Origin: Thelephora terrestris
Lineage: Eukaryota > Basidiomycota > Agaricomycetes > Thelephorales > Thelephoraceae
Direction: 5' to 3'
DNA length: 64,000 nucleotides
Assembly: GCA_015956445.1 (NCBI GenBank)
Contig: WIUZ02000014.1
Location: 124,001-188,000 of the forward strand
Every line of letters starts with the position of its first letter. The stretch's first letter is position 1. The notes below the pieces were generated by a model. That model was given only the letters and a program-made list of their open reading frames with translations. It did not search any database and was not told the DNA's origin. Positions 11,182 to 21,697 of the stretch are shown here, piece after piece. The translations under genes were made by a program, and so were the position numbers.

Positions 11182-11310
11182 GGCCGTTTCTCGTCTTCGC
11201 CAGAATCAGTGTTGGCTGGGAGCGTGACAGACAGGTTGAGGGACTTGGCTCTTCCGCGTGATGACCCATCGTGCTTCTTCCTATCCCTTGGCCACTAGAG
11301 TCAGAAGAGA
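11075..11310 (+). repeat. diverged direct repeat, unit 2
   Basis: Second unit of the duplication described at 10330-10570, spaced about 745 bases. The encoded minus-strand N-termini also resemble each other, so selection on a protein or a recent common origin is possible. Confidence 0.55.
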
Positions 11311-11539
11311 GGTTGCAAGTAAGAAGTAGAGACACGATCCGATCACGCGCTTCGTTCGACACTGGTTTCCGAGTCGTTCGTTCGACACTCGTTTTGATAC
11401 AGTGCCCATGCGATCCCTTACGATTTCACTATACCAAGTGATAGCATTCATGGGACTTTGTGATAGTATCTTGTGTATTGAAAAATAAAACCATATATCT
11501 AAAACTCACGGACACCCAAACAATACTCCAGTTGAACGC

Positions 11540-14494
11540 TCAATACGAATTCCCCATTTCCTCATCGGAGCTCTCCCCGCCATCCAGGGACTCGTCGTCA
11601 TCAACGCCCCCCTCATCGCTATCTTCGGGATCCTCTTCATCATCCTCACCTCTTCCATCTTCCTCACTCTCATCATCTCCAGTGGTGTCTTCTTCATTGT
11701 CTTCTTCATATTCATACATAACTTCGTTGTCGTTGTTGGCGGGAGGAAATTGTTCAAGGTGCCCGATGCCCCCACCAAGATAACGTGTAAACATATCGCG
11801 ATCAACAAAACTGGAGGTAAGTCAGAATTAATGGTGTGGCTTGATTGAGTGGAAACCATACATGTTCACAAAAAAGTTTTCCCAGTCATCTTTCTCGTCT
11901 GCAGGGCGTGCAGTGGTGGGTCCGTCATATGGCATCAGAGCACAGGTACGTCCGGAATGAAATGCCGGAATGAGGTGGGAACCCCGAATCACAAGTTCCG
12001 GGTCTAAGAACCCAAACGCATCATCGTCTGTGACCTCAACGAAGCCAACCTTTGGCAGGCGAGCCACACGGGAGCCAGAGCAGTATCCAGGCTCAGAGCC
12101 GAGCCACCGGACCCACAAGAATTGCATGGGCTGGGCGGAACGTTTTTCGGCTGCTGGATGGGCTGTCGAGACGATCACGTGATAAATCCCAAGCACCTGG
12201 GCATACCAGTACGGATGGGCATCATCGCTCACTTCAGGTGACCGTACCATAGCGTAGCAACGGCTGCTGGTATTGATTGTGTCCCGGTCACGGCGGACGT
12301 CGTATGTTGTGTAATTAACAGAGAATTGTTTTGCTGAATAGATAGTGTTGTGGATAATTCGAACAGAGTTTCGTTCGTCATCTGTGAACAAGTGGGGGTC
12401 ATCGCCGTCAAGGCCTTTCCCAAGAAGCCGACTGAGGAGGTGAATGCGAAGCTTGAAGATGAAGTTCTGGGATCTATGTCAGAGTATGGGCATCACTCGA
12501 GAAGATCACAAGCTTACCTTTTTGGCTGGGTCAGGTGTGTTTGAAAAAGAGGATATCGAAACAGGGTTGTTGCGGGAGTTTGCAATCATATGATGGAGCT
12601 CGGGGGAGTCATCAGAGCCATCACTCCGAGGTGGGCAATCTTCGGCAAGTGTGGGATCATGAGGTTCACGCAAACCAAAGTGATTCTCCCGGCGGTACCG
12701 ACACACAACTTGTGCGGGTGCGTCTTGCTTGTTTGTCAGGCCATACAAACGTTTGAGGAGGCGATGGGCTAGTTCACCCTATAGTGAAGTCACCTAAGTA
12801 TTTGGTGATGTGATAGGGGAAAAACTCACCAGCAGTGTAGAATAGGAGTCTGTGGTGCCAAAGAGTCGAATAGTTGCAACATAATCAGCAAGCGCATGGA
12901 ATTTATATGTATTTAAGTTCAGTATCTTCTTCTTTGAGTGCGGTCCTCCCTTGCGTGCATCAGGTCCATGAGAAAGTTCTACAGTGTTGAATTCTTGTGA
13001 GGTCTTGTCACGAAATTGTCGCATGAGATAACCGAATTCCTTTGTGACCGCCTCAAGAAGTTCCAGGGTAGAGTCGGTTTGCTGCCTGAGCTTCGCAAGG
13101 GCATGCCATTCCGCTGCTTTGTACAGCAGCCGGAGCAGCATTCTGTTGAACGGTTCGGGGAGAAGGCCTTCAAACGTGGGGATAGAGCACTGCTCAAGTC
13201 GAAAATTGTTTCAGTACCCAGAGAAATATGTTGAGGAAAACAATGTACGCACCTGGAGAATATCTTCGAAGTCACGGGCTGCGAGTTTTTTCATCTCCGA
13301 AACATTGTTGTGAAATCGGCGGATTGTGAATCTGCCAAACGTAGGAACCTGACGGAACCTGTTTCATGTATCAGCATACATGCCCCGTCTTCTCATTATA
13401 CATGCCTTGTGTTCAGCTCATCTGCCAAAGCACTTGGTCGGTCTGACGCTGCGTGAAGGACACGAATCAGGTGGGTAAACAAGGTCTTCCAGACACCGAG
13501 CTCGAATTCGTGCATGAGGTCGACAACCATCATTCGGGAAATATCAAATTTATTTCCAAGCCGATGAAAGAAAGCGTTCTATTCCATATCTGGTTAGGAA
13601 TTTCCAATTGGCAACAGCGAAGCACACTTACAACAGTAGGCACCGAAGATGTTGACTTTAGCACACCGTCAACGCCTGTGCCAGCCACGGCCTGTCCTGA
13701 CTGATAAATGATCCTCCGTGCCTGTTGCACCTTGTCAGAAAGGTATCGCCGGACCTGCTTTACCCTGAAGTTAATATCCCAGTAGCGACCCATGTGGTCG
13801 AGCTTCGTTTTTGGCATCAAACATCGTGGACATGGACATAGCCCGTTGTCATGAACTGTTGCCAGGAGGACCCTGAAAGATGTCAAAACGAGTCGTCTCA
13901 ATGAGATTAAACTCACTTTTCCGGGTAATCTGCAGAATAAGTGAATATTCGTGGGTAAATCCGCCGTTTGATCCCATCATGACATGTGATGACAACTCCG
14001 TATGTCATGGCGTGAATGAAGTCATCGTCCAACATGTACTTCCAGATCGCTTGCATAAGCTCACGCCGGCAATGAGCCATCAGTTGGTTTCGTTGGGTCT
14101 CCCAGTGTGGGTGCCAACCTGCAATCCAACTTTCAAATGAGTCAGGGAGCTGAAAAACACATTAATAAGAATTGAGACACCAGATGTCAGAGAGTAAGCA
14201 CTGAGGGAATATATGCGAGGTGATTGCAGGCACCAGAGGATGGCTGTGATCGTATATATTTTGAGAGGTTTCCAAAAAACAGGTAGATCGGCCACAGCTT
14301 TGCAGTTCCAAAGTTTGTGAGATGTGTTGAGTCGGACCAAAACATGAGAGCTGCAACAACTTTCTCGAGTTTACACCCTGGGTCATTGGGTGGAGGTCGT
14401 GAACAGTTCTGTACACGACGGTGCTCCTCGATGAACGCATCGGAGTGATATAATTCACCATATACACGTTGCTCCACCCCTGTGACCGGTGAAC
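11540..14494 (-). CDS. Plavaka transposase, central and C-terminal coding block
   Basis: Reading the minus strand, the exons give in order QRVYGELYHSDAFIEEHRRV, KVVAALMFWSDSTHLTNFGT, AKLWPIYLFFGNLSKYIRSQ, CPCPRCLMPKTKLDHMGR (zinc-knuckle-like cysteines), VVDLMHEFELGVWKTLFTHL, FTIRRFHNNVSEMKKLAARD, LYKAAEWHALAKLRQQTDST, ALADYVATIRLFGTTDSYST, then HPYWYAQVLGIYHVIVS with LWVRWLG and DDDAFGFLDPELVIRGSHLI. It ends after MFTRYLGGGIGHLEQ with a strongly acidic Glu/Asp tail. These are the landmarks of Plavaka transposases. Several short introns (for example near 11790-11850) separate the open frames. The order is complete, so this block looks well preserved. Confidence 0.85.
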
Positions 14495-15586
14495 AGGGGC
14501 TATGAGGGCTATGGTCCGATGGGGAGAAGATGGGGTGCCCTGTCAACGTCGATGAAGGTGGTCCTTAGTCGTACAATGCCTCCTAGCTCCGTCGGGACAC
14601 GTAGGGAACTGTGGGAAATGTAGTGAAACGTCGGGAACGTCGGGAACATCGGGAACATCGGGAACGTCGGGAACGTCGGGACGTGTAGGGAGAAGTAGAT
14701 ATCAAGAGGGAGCTAAAGATAACTAAAGATAACAGAAGGGAATCAATGAAACAGACAAAGGAACGATGAGGGAAAACTTCGGGACGACGATGAGAACTTC
14801 GGGAGGTCGGGATCTTCGGGAGGTCGGGATCTTCGGGAGGTCGGGATCTTCGGGATGACGACAGGACGCTAGAGACGACGACGAGAACGCAGGGACGCAG
14901 GTATGACGACGAGAACGATAGGGAAGACGCAGGAGACTATAGGGAGACGACGACGACGAGAGGAGAACGATAGGGAGAGGAAAACATGAGAATCAGTCCC
15001 CTGGATTGGTCTGTGGTGAGTCTATCGAATACAGAGGCTTATATACTAATCTAGGAGGCTCTGAGAACATAGGAAGCAAGAGGGAATGAACCAAATGATG
15101 TCAAAAGACCTAATGACGAGTCTATGACATAGGGAGGGCGAGGGATCGAAGGGAACGACCAAGGAAAGAGATGTGGTTGAGAAATGAACCAAAAGGGAAT
15201 GATCGAGCATAGGGATCGAGAGATCGAGGGGAATGGTGTAGGGAGATATCGCGAAGGTATAGGGAAGTCGGGAGAAGGTATAGGGAGGGGTCGCGAATGG
15301 TGTAGTGTTGGGAGGGATATAGGGAGGTCGGGGGGGGGGGGTAGTGAGAGATAGGGAGAATACTAAAACATCGGGAAGGTCGCGAAGCATCGGGACGAGT
15401 AGGTTAGTATAGGGAAGGGAGTAGTGAGGTAAAGGGAGATATACGGGTATGTAGGGAAGTATAGGGATGCATAGGGAGGGGTAGGGAGGTATAGAGAGCA
15501 TAGAAACGTCGCGAAACGTCGCGAAGCATCCCGAGGGAAAGGGACGTAGGGAATGTCGCTGACGAGTACTCCAGAGAATGAAGGCA
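14495..15586. repeat. purine-rich tandem-repeat block inside the Plavaka gene
   Basis: About 1.1 kb of G/A-rich sequence is built from variants of TAGGGA, GTCGGGAAC (9-bp units near 14630-14700) and CTTCGGGAGGTCGGGAT (near 14790-14870). It lies exactly between two neighbouring transposase segments. Both edges carry a similar 14-mer: TGTGACCGGTGAAC at 14481-14494 and TGTCACCGGTGATC at 15587-15600. No intron with matching phase fits well, so it looks like an inserted or expanded satellite-like tract. Confidence 0.7.
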
Positions 15587-16065
15587 TGTCACCGGTGATC
15601 GGTGCATGAGGGAAAACGGGGTAAGATGAAAGTGGCGTGAAAGGGGATCCTGAAACGCTGCCTTGATAACATTCAGAATTTTTCGGTAATGTAGACCGGG
15701 AACTGAATATGGACGTGATGCCATCGAGTCGCTTAGTTTCCCTACAGGCACCTCAATAGTGACCGAGGCGACCTGGAATCCGTCGTCCAGAAGGCTTGAT
15801 TTGTTTGCGGCATCAAGGCGTCTGTTCTCTCGATGAGAGTTGAAGTTACTGAGATCCTCAGCGCGAAAATCAGGTGCATTCAGGACCCCACCGACCAATC
15901 GATCAACCTCGCCTTCGGATTTCAACCGGCTCCCGGTATTCATCCACGACATCAACCTCCAAATTGACATGTTGGGAAATGGCCAAGGGGGTTTGTGGTT
16001 TGCCTCATCAGATACCGGGGGAGGAGGGGAAGGTGTATGAGTACTGAGGTTTGAGAGGTTGCTGG
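15587..16065 (-). CDS. Plavaka transposase, N-terminal-middle coding block
   Basis: The minus-strand frame reads WPFPNMSIWRLMSWMNTGSR, EVDRLVGGVLNAPDFRAEDL, VASVTIEVPVGKLSD and HFHLTPFSLMHRSPVTG. This is the segment that normally precedes the QRVYGELYTSDAF motif of Plavaka transposases. It is cut at 16066 by copy 1 of the two-gene family and resumes upstream at 20806. No internal stop is visible. Confidence 0.8.
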
Positions 16066-16170
16066 TGTCACGAACGCATGACATAGTAGCCAAGATCGCA
16101 CAAATAGTTCAAGACATTGGTCTTATTCGTAGTAGTAATAATACAAAGGCGAACAGGAGGAACTACCAAT

Positions 16171-16851
16171 TCAAACAAGAACGAACGGGTCGACATCGCA
16201 TGAACAAGGCTGAGGGAGAGGACAACGGTGAGCGAAATGGTGAGGGTTATAAACACTCTCAGGACAATAGGACCACTCTCGCGTCGCCGGATCCTGCCAA
16301 CATTCCCTACACCCCAACATGTCATGAGAAAGACTCTCATACATCTCTCGACGCACGTCCAGCAAGGCCCCGCTCACTAAGGAGAACCCATAGCGGTCTT
16401 GGAGACCCGCCACTTCCACCTTCAACTTCATCTTCACCTGCCGTGACTTGTCGGAGGGACGACAACGTTGACCAGAACGAGTCATCGGACTCTTGCGGGT
16501 CTTCTTCTTCTGGGACCTCTCCACCATCTGGCGAACTGGGGCAGGACTCCAGGGAGGGGATGGAGGGAGAGGAATGCCCTGATCCTGGTGGTGGCGAAGG
16601 GATGACTGGGGACTTGCAAGGGGGGTCGGTGCAATAAGCTCCCCGACATTGGTGTCCGAAATATCGGAAGAGAGACGCCTGGAAAGGTCCCCAATGTTCC
16701 AAAGCAAAATGAGAGAAGTCATCATTCAGACTGTTCATGATGACGTACATGAGATCCACCCGCTTCTCCAACTTCGCAATTCGATCCTCCCTATCCCTCT
16801 CCATGACGTCCAACAAACGAACGGCCCCAGGGTGTTGAGCCCGGACCACAG
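16171..16851 (-). pseudogene. gene-1 remnant of copy 1
   Basis: The minus-strand sequence matches the distal part of gene 1 of the family: the LEKRVDLMYVIMNSLNDDF and FALEHWGPFQASLFRYFGHQ region, the Ser/Pro-rich part and the Cys/His-rich end (GCRECWQDPATREWSYCPES). The proximal part is absent because the foldback element adjoins it. Treated as a fossil piece. Confidence 0.8.
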
Positions 16852-18262
16852 GCAGTAGTCCTTATTAAAAACATTAATGTTTTAGGAGTTTTTGTCGCAA
16901 ATTTGAATGATTTTTCTCATGAGTTTTTGAATGGCCTGAGGGGGAATATTTTACTCATAAAGTTTTAATGGAAATTATGGGGGGGACTGGGACCCAGCTT
17001 ACTGGGCACTGGTGCTCCCAATTAGGCAGGTGCCGACAGTGTGGGTGGCCCGGGAGAGTGGATTGCTTATATAATAAAAATTAAAAAATTCCAAAAATTA
17101 TTAGAAAATTCCCACGGGTGTCAGGGAGGGCAGAAAATGAAAAATGGACTGTGGGAATTTCCGATCAAAATTTCCCAAAAAGGAAATTTTTGATGGCTTA
17201 CATAAGCAACTCAAAAATGATTTTGATATTGAATTTCCTTTTTGGGAAATTTTGATGGCTGACATAAGCGGGTCATGTGACTGAAAAAAGTGGGTGTTGC
17301 TTATGTAATCAGGTCATGTGACCAACCAAAAAAGGAAAGTTTTGATGGCTTACATAAGCGTCTCAAAAATGCTTTTGGAGGGGTCTTTCCCAAAAAGGAA
17401 ATTCCTTTTTAGGAAATATTTGATGGATTACCAAAAAAGGAAATTTTGATGGCTTACATAAGCAGCTCAAAAATGCTTTTTGCAAAAATTACCAAAAAAG
17501 GAAATTTCCATTTTAGGAAAGAGTTTCCAAAAAAGGATATTTTGATGGCTTACATAAGCAACTCAAAAATGATTCTGGCAAAAATTACCAAAAAAGCAAA
17601 TTATATGCTAGAAAATTCGGAAAAATGCCAGAAAAATCCTAAAAAATACTGAAAAAATTCCCACACGTCTAGAAAGTGCCCAAAATGGTAAATTATTCCC
17701 AGAAATATTCAAAAAATTGTTTTTCTGGCTGGAAAAATCAGGAAAAAATTCCAGAGTATAGATAAATATTTTATAAAAATTGTTCCAATTTTTTTGGTCC
17801 ATTGAATAGCCCATAATTTTAATATTAATATATTTTTTGCCCAAAAAATTCATAAAAATCCCCAAAAAATAGATGAAAATAGGAAAATACAAATATATCT
17901 GTAATATTCATTATATCATGAAGTACAGACCAGTTTGTGGTCATAAACTAGCCCTAAACCTAGTCCTGGACCTAACTTAACCTAACCTAGCCTAACCTTA
18001 ACTCTAACCCTAACCTAGCCTAACCCTAACTCTAACCCTAACCTAGACCTAAACCTACACCTAACCTAAACCTAAACCTAACCTAACCTAACCTAACCTA
18101 ACCCTAACCTAACCTAACCTAAACCTAACCTAACCTAACCTAACCCCAAACTTAACCTGCCCTAAACCCAGCCTGCCCCAAACCTATCCTAGCACCAAAC
18201 CTAAACCTAAACCTAAACCTAACCTGCCCTAAACCTAACTCTGACCTGGCCTAGTTCAGCCT

Positions 18263-18293
<31 letters not shown>

Positions 18294-18755
18294 TCTTATT
18301 CTGTCTTACCTACCCTAGACCCAACCTAACCTGAAATAGTCAACTTAACCTGGTCCACCACAGATCACCCAACCTAACCTAAAGTGGTCTACCTGACCTA
18401 GACTGATGCAACTTGAGTTTATCTCTTCTAATCAGCTGTTATCCTATCTGGCCTTAATCTAGATACCATAGCTAACCAACATCTAACCCAACCTCACCTG
18501 GCTCACCAGCAAGTAACTGGGCTACAGGAACACACCGTGAGCTGCACCATCCCATATCCTATATCCAACTGTCACTCAAACACAAGAACTGTGGTGGACC
18601 TACAAGTTAGTGGACCCATAAGCCCACAGACCCACAAGTATAGGCTGTTCACTCAGTGGAAACATCTGTTATCCATCCTCACTCATGTACCACCCTCACC
18701 CTGTGTTCTGTGCCAGACTGCAACTTCACCACAGCTCATGTTCAGCCACCTAGCT
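16852..18755 (+). repeat. left arm of the foldback element
   Basis: 1,904-base arm. From outside in, it has an A/T-rich leader, a zone with about six copies of GATGGCTTACATAAGC followed by AACTCAAAAATG-like sequence (17190-17570), an A/T-rich zone with many AAAATTCC words, a CCTAA-type array, a short (CTTAT)n run, and unique sequence up to the loop. Confidence 0.88.
17950..18340 (+). repeat. telomere-like CCTAA array, left arm
   Basis: Degenerate head-to-tail CCTAAC, CCCTAAC and CCTAAAC units run from about 17950, followed by (CTTAT)6-like repeats at 18263-18300. Basidiomycete telomeres are TTAGGG. These units are irregular (mostly TTAGG/TTAGGT on the other strand), so this is telomere-like, not a true telomere. 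Confidence 0.75.
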
Positions 18756-18828
18756 AAACCCATGTACAATCAGGTCTACAAATCCATGGATCCATAACAA
18801 GTAGTCTATCACCCTGACTTGCAGGTTC

Positions 18829-19290
18829 AGCTAGGTGGCTGAACATGAGCTGTGGTGAAGTTGCAGTCTGGCACAGAACACAGGGTGAGGGTGGTACATG
18901 AGTGAGGATGGATAACAGATGTTTCCACTGAGTGAACAGCCTATACTTGTGGGTCTGTGGGCTTATGGGTCCACTAACTTGTAGGTCCACCACAGTTCTT
19001 GTGTTTGAGTGACAGTTGGATATAGGATATGGGATGGTGCAGCTCACGGTGTGTTCCTGTAGCCCAGTTACTTGCTGGTGAGCCAGGTGAGGTTGGGTTA
19101 GATGTTGGTTAGCTATGGTATCTAGATTAAGGCCAGATAGGATAACAGCTGATTAGAAGAGATAAACTCAAGTTGCATCAGTCTAGGTCAGGTAGACCAC
19201 TTTAGGTTAGGTTGGGTGATCTGTGGTGGACCAGGTTAAGTTGACTATTTCAGGTTAGGTTGGGTCTAGGGTAGGTAAGACAGAATAAGA

Positions 19291-19321
<31 letters not shown>

Positions 19322-20732
19322 AGGCTGAACTAGGCCAGGTCAGAGTTAGGTTTAGGGCAGGTTAGGTTTAGGTTTAGGTTTAGGTTTGGTGCTAGGATAG
19401 GTTTGGGGCAGGCTGGGTTTAGGGCAGGTTAAGTTTGGGGTTAGGTTAGGTTAGGTTAGGTTTAGGTTAGGTTAGGTTAGGGTTAGGTTAGGTTAGGTTA
19501 GGTTAGGTTTAGGTTTAGGTTAGGTGTAGGTTTAGGTCTAGGTTAGGGTTAGAGTTAGGGTTAGGCTAGGTTAGGGTTAGAGTTAAGGTTAGGCTAGGTT
19601 AGGTTAAGTTAGGTCCAGGACTAGGTTTAGGGCTAGTTTATGACCACAAACTGGTCTGTACTTCATGATATAATGAATATTACAGATATATTTGTATTTT
19701 CCTATTTTCATCTATTTTTTGGGGATTTTTATGAATTTTTTGGGCAAAAAATATATTAATATTAAAATTATGGGCTATTCAATGGACCAAAAAAATTGGA
19801 ACAATTTTTATAAAATATTTATCTATACTCTGGAATTTTTTCCTGATTTTTCCAGCCAGAAAAACAATTTTTTGAATATTTCTGGGAATAATTTACCATT
19901 TTGGGCACTTTCTAGACGTGTGGGAATTTTTTCAGTATTTTTTAGGATTTTTCTGGCATTTTTCCGAATTTTCTAGCATATAATTTGCTTTTTTGGTAAT
20001 TTTTGCCAGAATCATTTTTGAGTTGCTTATGTAAGCCATCAAAATATCCTTTTTTGGAAACTCTTTCCTAAAATGGAAATTTCCTTTTTTGGTAATTTTT
20101 GCAAAAAGCATTTTTGAGCTGCTTATGTAAGCCATCAAAATTTCCTTTTTTGGTAATCCATCAAATATTTCCTAAAAAGGAATTTCCTTTTTGGGAAAGA
20201 CCCCTCCAAAAGCATTTTTGAGACGCTTATGTAAGCCATCAAAACTTTCCTTTTTTGGTTGGTCACATGACCTGATTACATAAGCAACACCCACTTTTTT
20301 CAGTCACATGACCCGCTTATGTCAGCCATCAAAATTTCCCAAAAAGGAAATTCAATATCAAAATCATTTTTGAGTTGCTTATGTAAGCCATCAAAAATTT
20401 CCTTTTTGGGAAATTTTGATCGGAAATTCCCACAGTCCATTTTTCATTTTCTGCCCTCCCTGACACCCGTGGGAATTTTCTAATAATTTTTGGAATTTTT
20501 TAATTTTTATTATATAAGCAATCCACTCTCCCGGGCCACCCACACTGTCGGCACCTGCCTAATTGGGAGCACCAGTGCCCAGTAAGCTGGGTCCCAGTCC
20601 CCCCCATAATTTCCATTAAAACTTTATGAGTAAAATATTCCCCCTCAGGCCATTCAAAAACTCATGAGAAAAATCATTCAAATTTGCGACAAAAACTCCT
20701 AAAACATTAATGTTTTTAATAAGGACTACTGC
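18829..20732 (-). repeat. right arm of the foldback element
   Basis: Reverse complement of the left arm, starting AGCTAGGTGGCTGAAC next to the loop and ending GGACTACTGC. The mirror TTAGG array lies at about 19245-19635. I saw no arm-to-arm difference in the parts compared through encoded frames and direct reading. Confidence 0.88.
19245..19635 (-). repeat. telomere-like TTAGG array, right arm
   Basis: Mirror of the left-arm array. Taken together the arrays read CCTAA on the left and TTAGG on the right, the orientation of the two ends of a linear chromosome, with about 0.9 kb between them. Confidence 0.75.
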
Positions 20733-20805
20733 GACCCGATACCCCACATCCTTCCGCTAATCCTCTAGCGCCCCACAAACAGTAAGCAGGCCCACAACCC
20801 TGACA

Positions 20806-21380
20806 GCCGGGATCGACAACTGAATCTGGGTCGTACGATGGGTGAAACAAGTATTTTCGGAAGAGCCCAAAGGTGTTTGCAGTAGTTGTCAGAGGATTCG
20901 TGACCATGAGGTACACGGTTGGAAGTCGTGGTTTGGGGGGAGCAGGAACAGGGGGTTCAGGAAGGATATCCTGAAAGCGTGCCGGCCGTTTTTGAGTTTG
21001 GCGGGGCAACGTCACAGGGTCGATGGGCGTTGGTGAATTTGGTGTATCGAATGACAGTGGCTGTAGGGGAGGGGGGTCTGGGTAAGCTCCGGGGATCTGC
21101 ATTCCATCCACATCCATTCGGAGCGGTGGTGTATCGAGTGTAGTCATTGCCTACAAAACGATTCAGGAAATCGATGTGCAGAGCACTTTGGATGTCATAC
21201 CTTCTTGTGTGATACCTTCTTTCTTTTTTTGAGCGGTTGTGAGGCCGCCTGTGCCCGAAGTCTTAACATTTTCACCTTGTGTGCTCTCCAGTGTGCACAG
21301 GAGTTCTGGTGCTGGTTAAGGGGACCAGGCGTATCCCAATGTGCTTTGCATGGGAGTACACAGGAGTACCGAGGCTTCAT
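20806..21380 (-). CDS. Plavaka transposase, N-terminal coding block
   Basis: The minus strand at 21195-21380 encodes MKPRYSCVLPCKAHWDTPGP then LNQHQNSCAHW, a C2H2/CxxC-like finger typical of Plavaka N-termini (C..CK..F.TP..L.QH...C), followed by a basic stretch. After a short intron, 20806-21147 encodes a Pro-rich linker and NTFGLFRKYLFHPSYDPDS, another family landmark. The frame is then cut at 20805 by copy 1. The start lies about 250 bases from the divergent DUF6698 start. Confidence 0.78.
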
Positions 21381-21627
21381 TGCCCCATGATTATGGTTGA
21401 GGTGATGATAGTGTTTGCGGGGGAACCTTTTCGTGGGAGGCCTTCAGCAAAGATATCATTGCAAATAATGTCATGCTTACCATGGAAGCGAGCATTCGGC
21501 AATCTCTTAGAAGTTGGTAACTGGGCCGCCGTCATCGCCTTCAGGCGGCCGAGAGGTTGACAACCAGCAAGAGTCAGGAGGATATAAAAGTATATGCTCA
21601 CAACGGGGTCGCTGAAACCATCTACCT
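21381..21627 (+). promoter_or_regulatory. shared divergent promoter of the Plavaka transposase and the DUF6698 gene
   Basis: 247 bases separate the two start codons. A TATA box, GGATATAAAAGTATATGC, lies at about 21580-21597, some 30-45 bases before the plus-strand ATG, and fits the DUF6698 gene. Confidence 0.5.
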
Positions 21628-21697
21628 ATGTCGTCTTCCAGTCAGCCTCCCCAACCAGGAACCCCTGGAGAAGATACTGGTAGAGATGACCGCACGG

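Larger units (their letters stand above)
16852..20732. mobile_element. giant foldback (palindromic) element
   Basis: Left arm 16852-18755 and right arm 18829-20732 are reverse complements over about 1,904 bases, with a 73-base loop. The outermost bases are CAGTAGTCCTTATTAAAAAC and its complement. Open frames in one arm have exact mirror copies in the other (17608-17892 minus with 19692-19976 plus; 17446-17652 plus with 19932-20138 minus), so the arms look identical or nearly so. The outer parts are A/T-rich; the inner parts carry telomere-like arrays. No transposase was found. It lies within copy 1 of the two-gene family. It resembles a foldback or MITE-like DNA element. Confidence 0.88.
16066..20805 (+). 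mobile_element. two-gene TGTCA element, copy 1, broken and holding a foldback element
   Basis: It starts TGTCACGAACGCATGACA and ends ACAACCCTGACA. The flanks are GCTGG on the left and GCCGG on the right, a 5-bp target duplication with one difference, and it sits inside the Plavaka transposase gene. The left part carries part of gene 1 and the right part only the end of gene 2; the two ends surround a 3.88 kb foldback element. The copy is clearly broken and is probably the oldest of the seven here. Confidence 0.85.
11540..21380 (-). mobile_element. Plavaka-type CACTA DNA transposon, split by later insertions
   Basis: Transposase coding is read on the minus strand from 21380 down to 11540 in three blocks: 20806-21380, 15587-16065 and 11540-14494. 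The first break is copy 1 of the two-gene family (16066-20805, target duplication GCTGG/GCCGG). The second is a purine-rich tandem-repeat block (14495-15586). The family is recognised from its ordered motifs (see the coding blocks). I could not find CACTA-type terminal repeats on either side, so the outer limits given are those of the coding sequence. Plavaka elements are cut-and-paste DNA transposons common in basidiomycetes. This copy cannot be whole because two foreign blocks interrupt the gene. Confidence 0.82.

Noticed and set aside
14495-15586. Purine-rich block as a CRISPR-like array
   Set aside because: Units are contiguous low-complexity variants without unique spacers, and the genome is eukaryotic.
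17446-17892. ORFs in the foldback arms (68 and 94 residues)
   Set aside because: They are A/T-rich, Lys/Asn/Phe-biased and mirrored by the palindrome; no domain is seen.
17950-18340. A true chromosome end
   Set aside because: The CCTAA units are degenerate, internal, mirrored in the other arm and surrounded by unrelated sequence.
16852-20732. Palindrome as a sequencing chimera (template-complement read)
   Set aside because: Such artefacts mirror the flanks as well; here the two outer flanks are different and are the expected left and right parts of one element copy. Mis-assembly is still possible and is given as a check.
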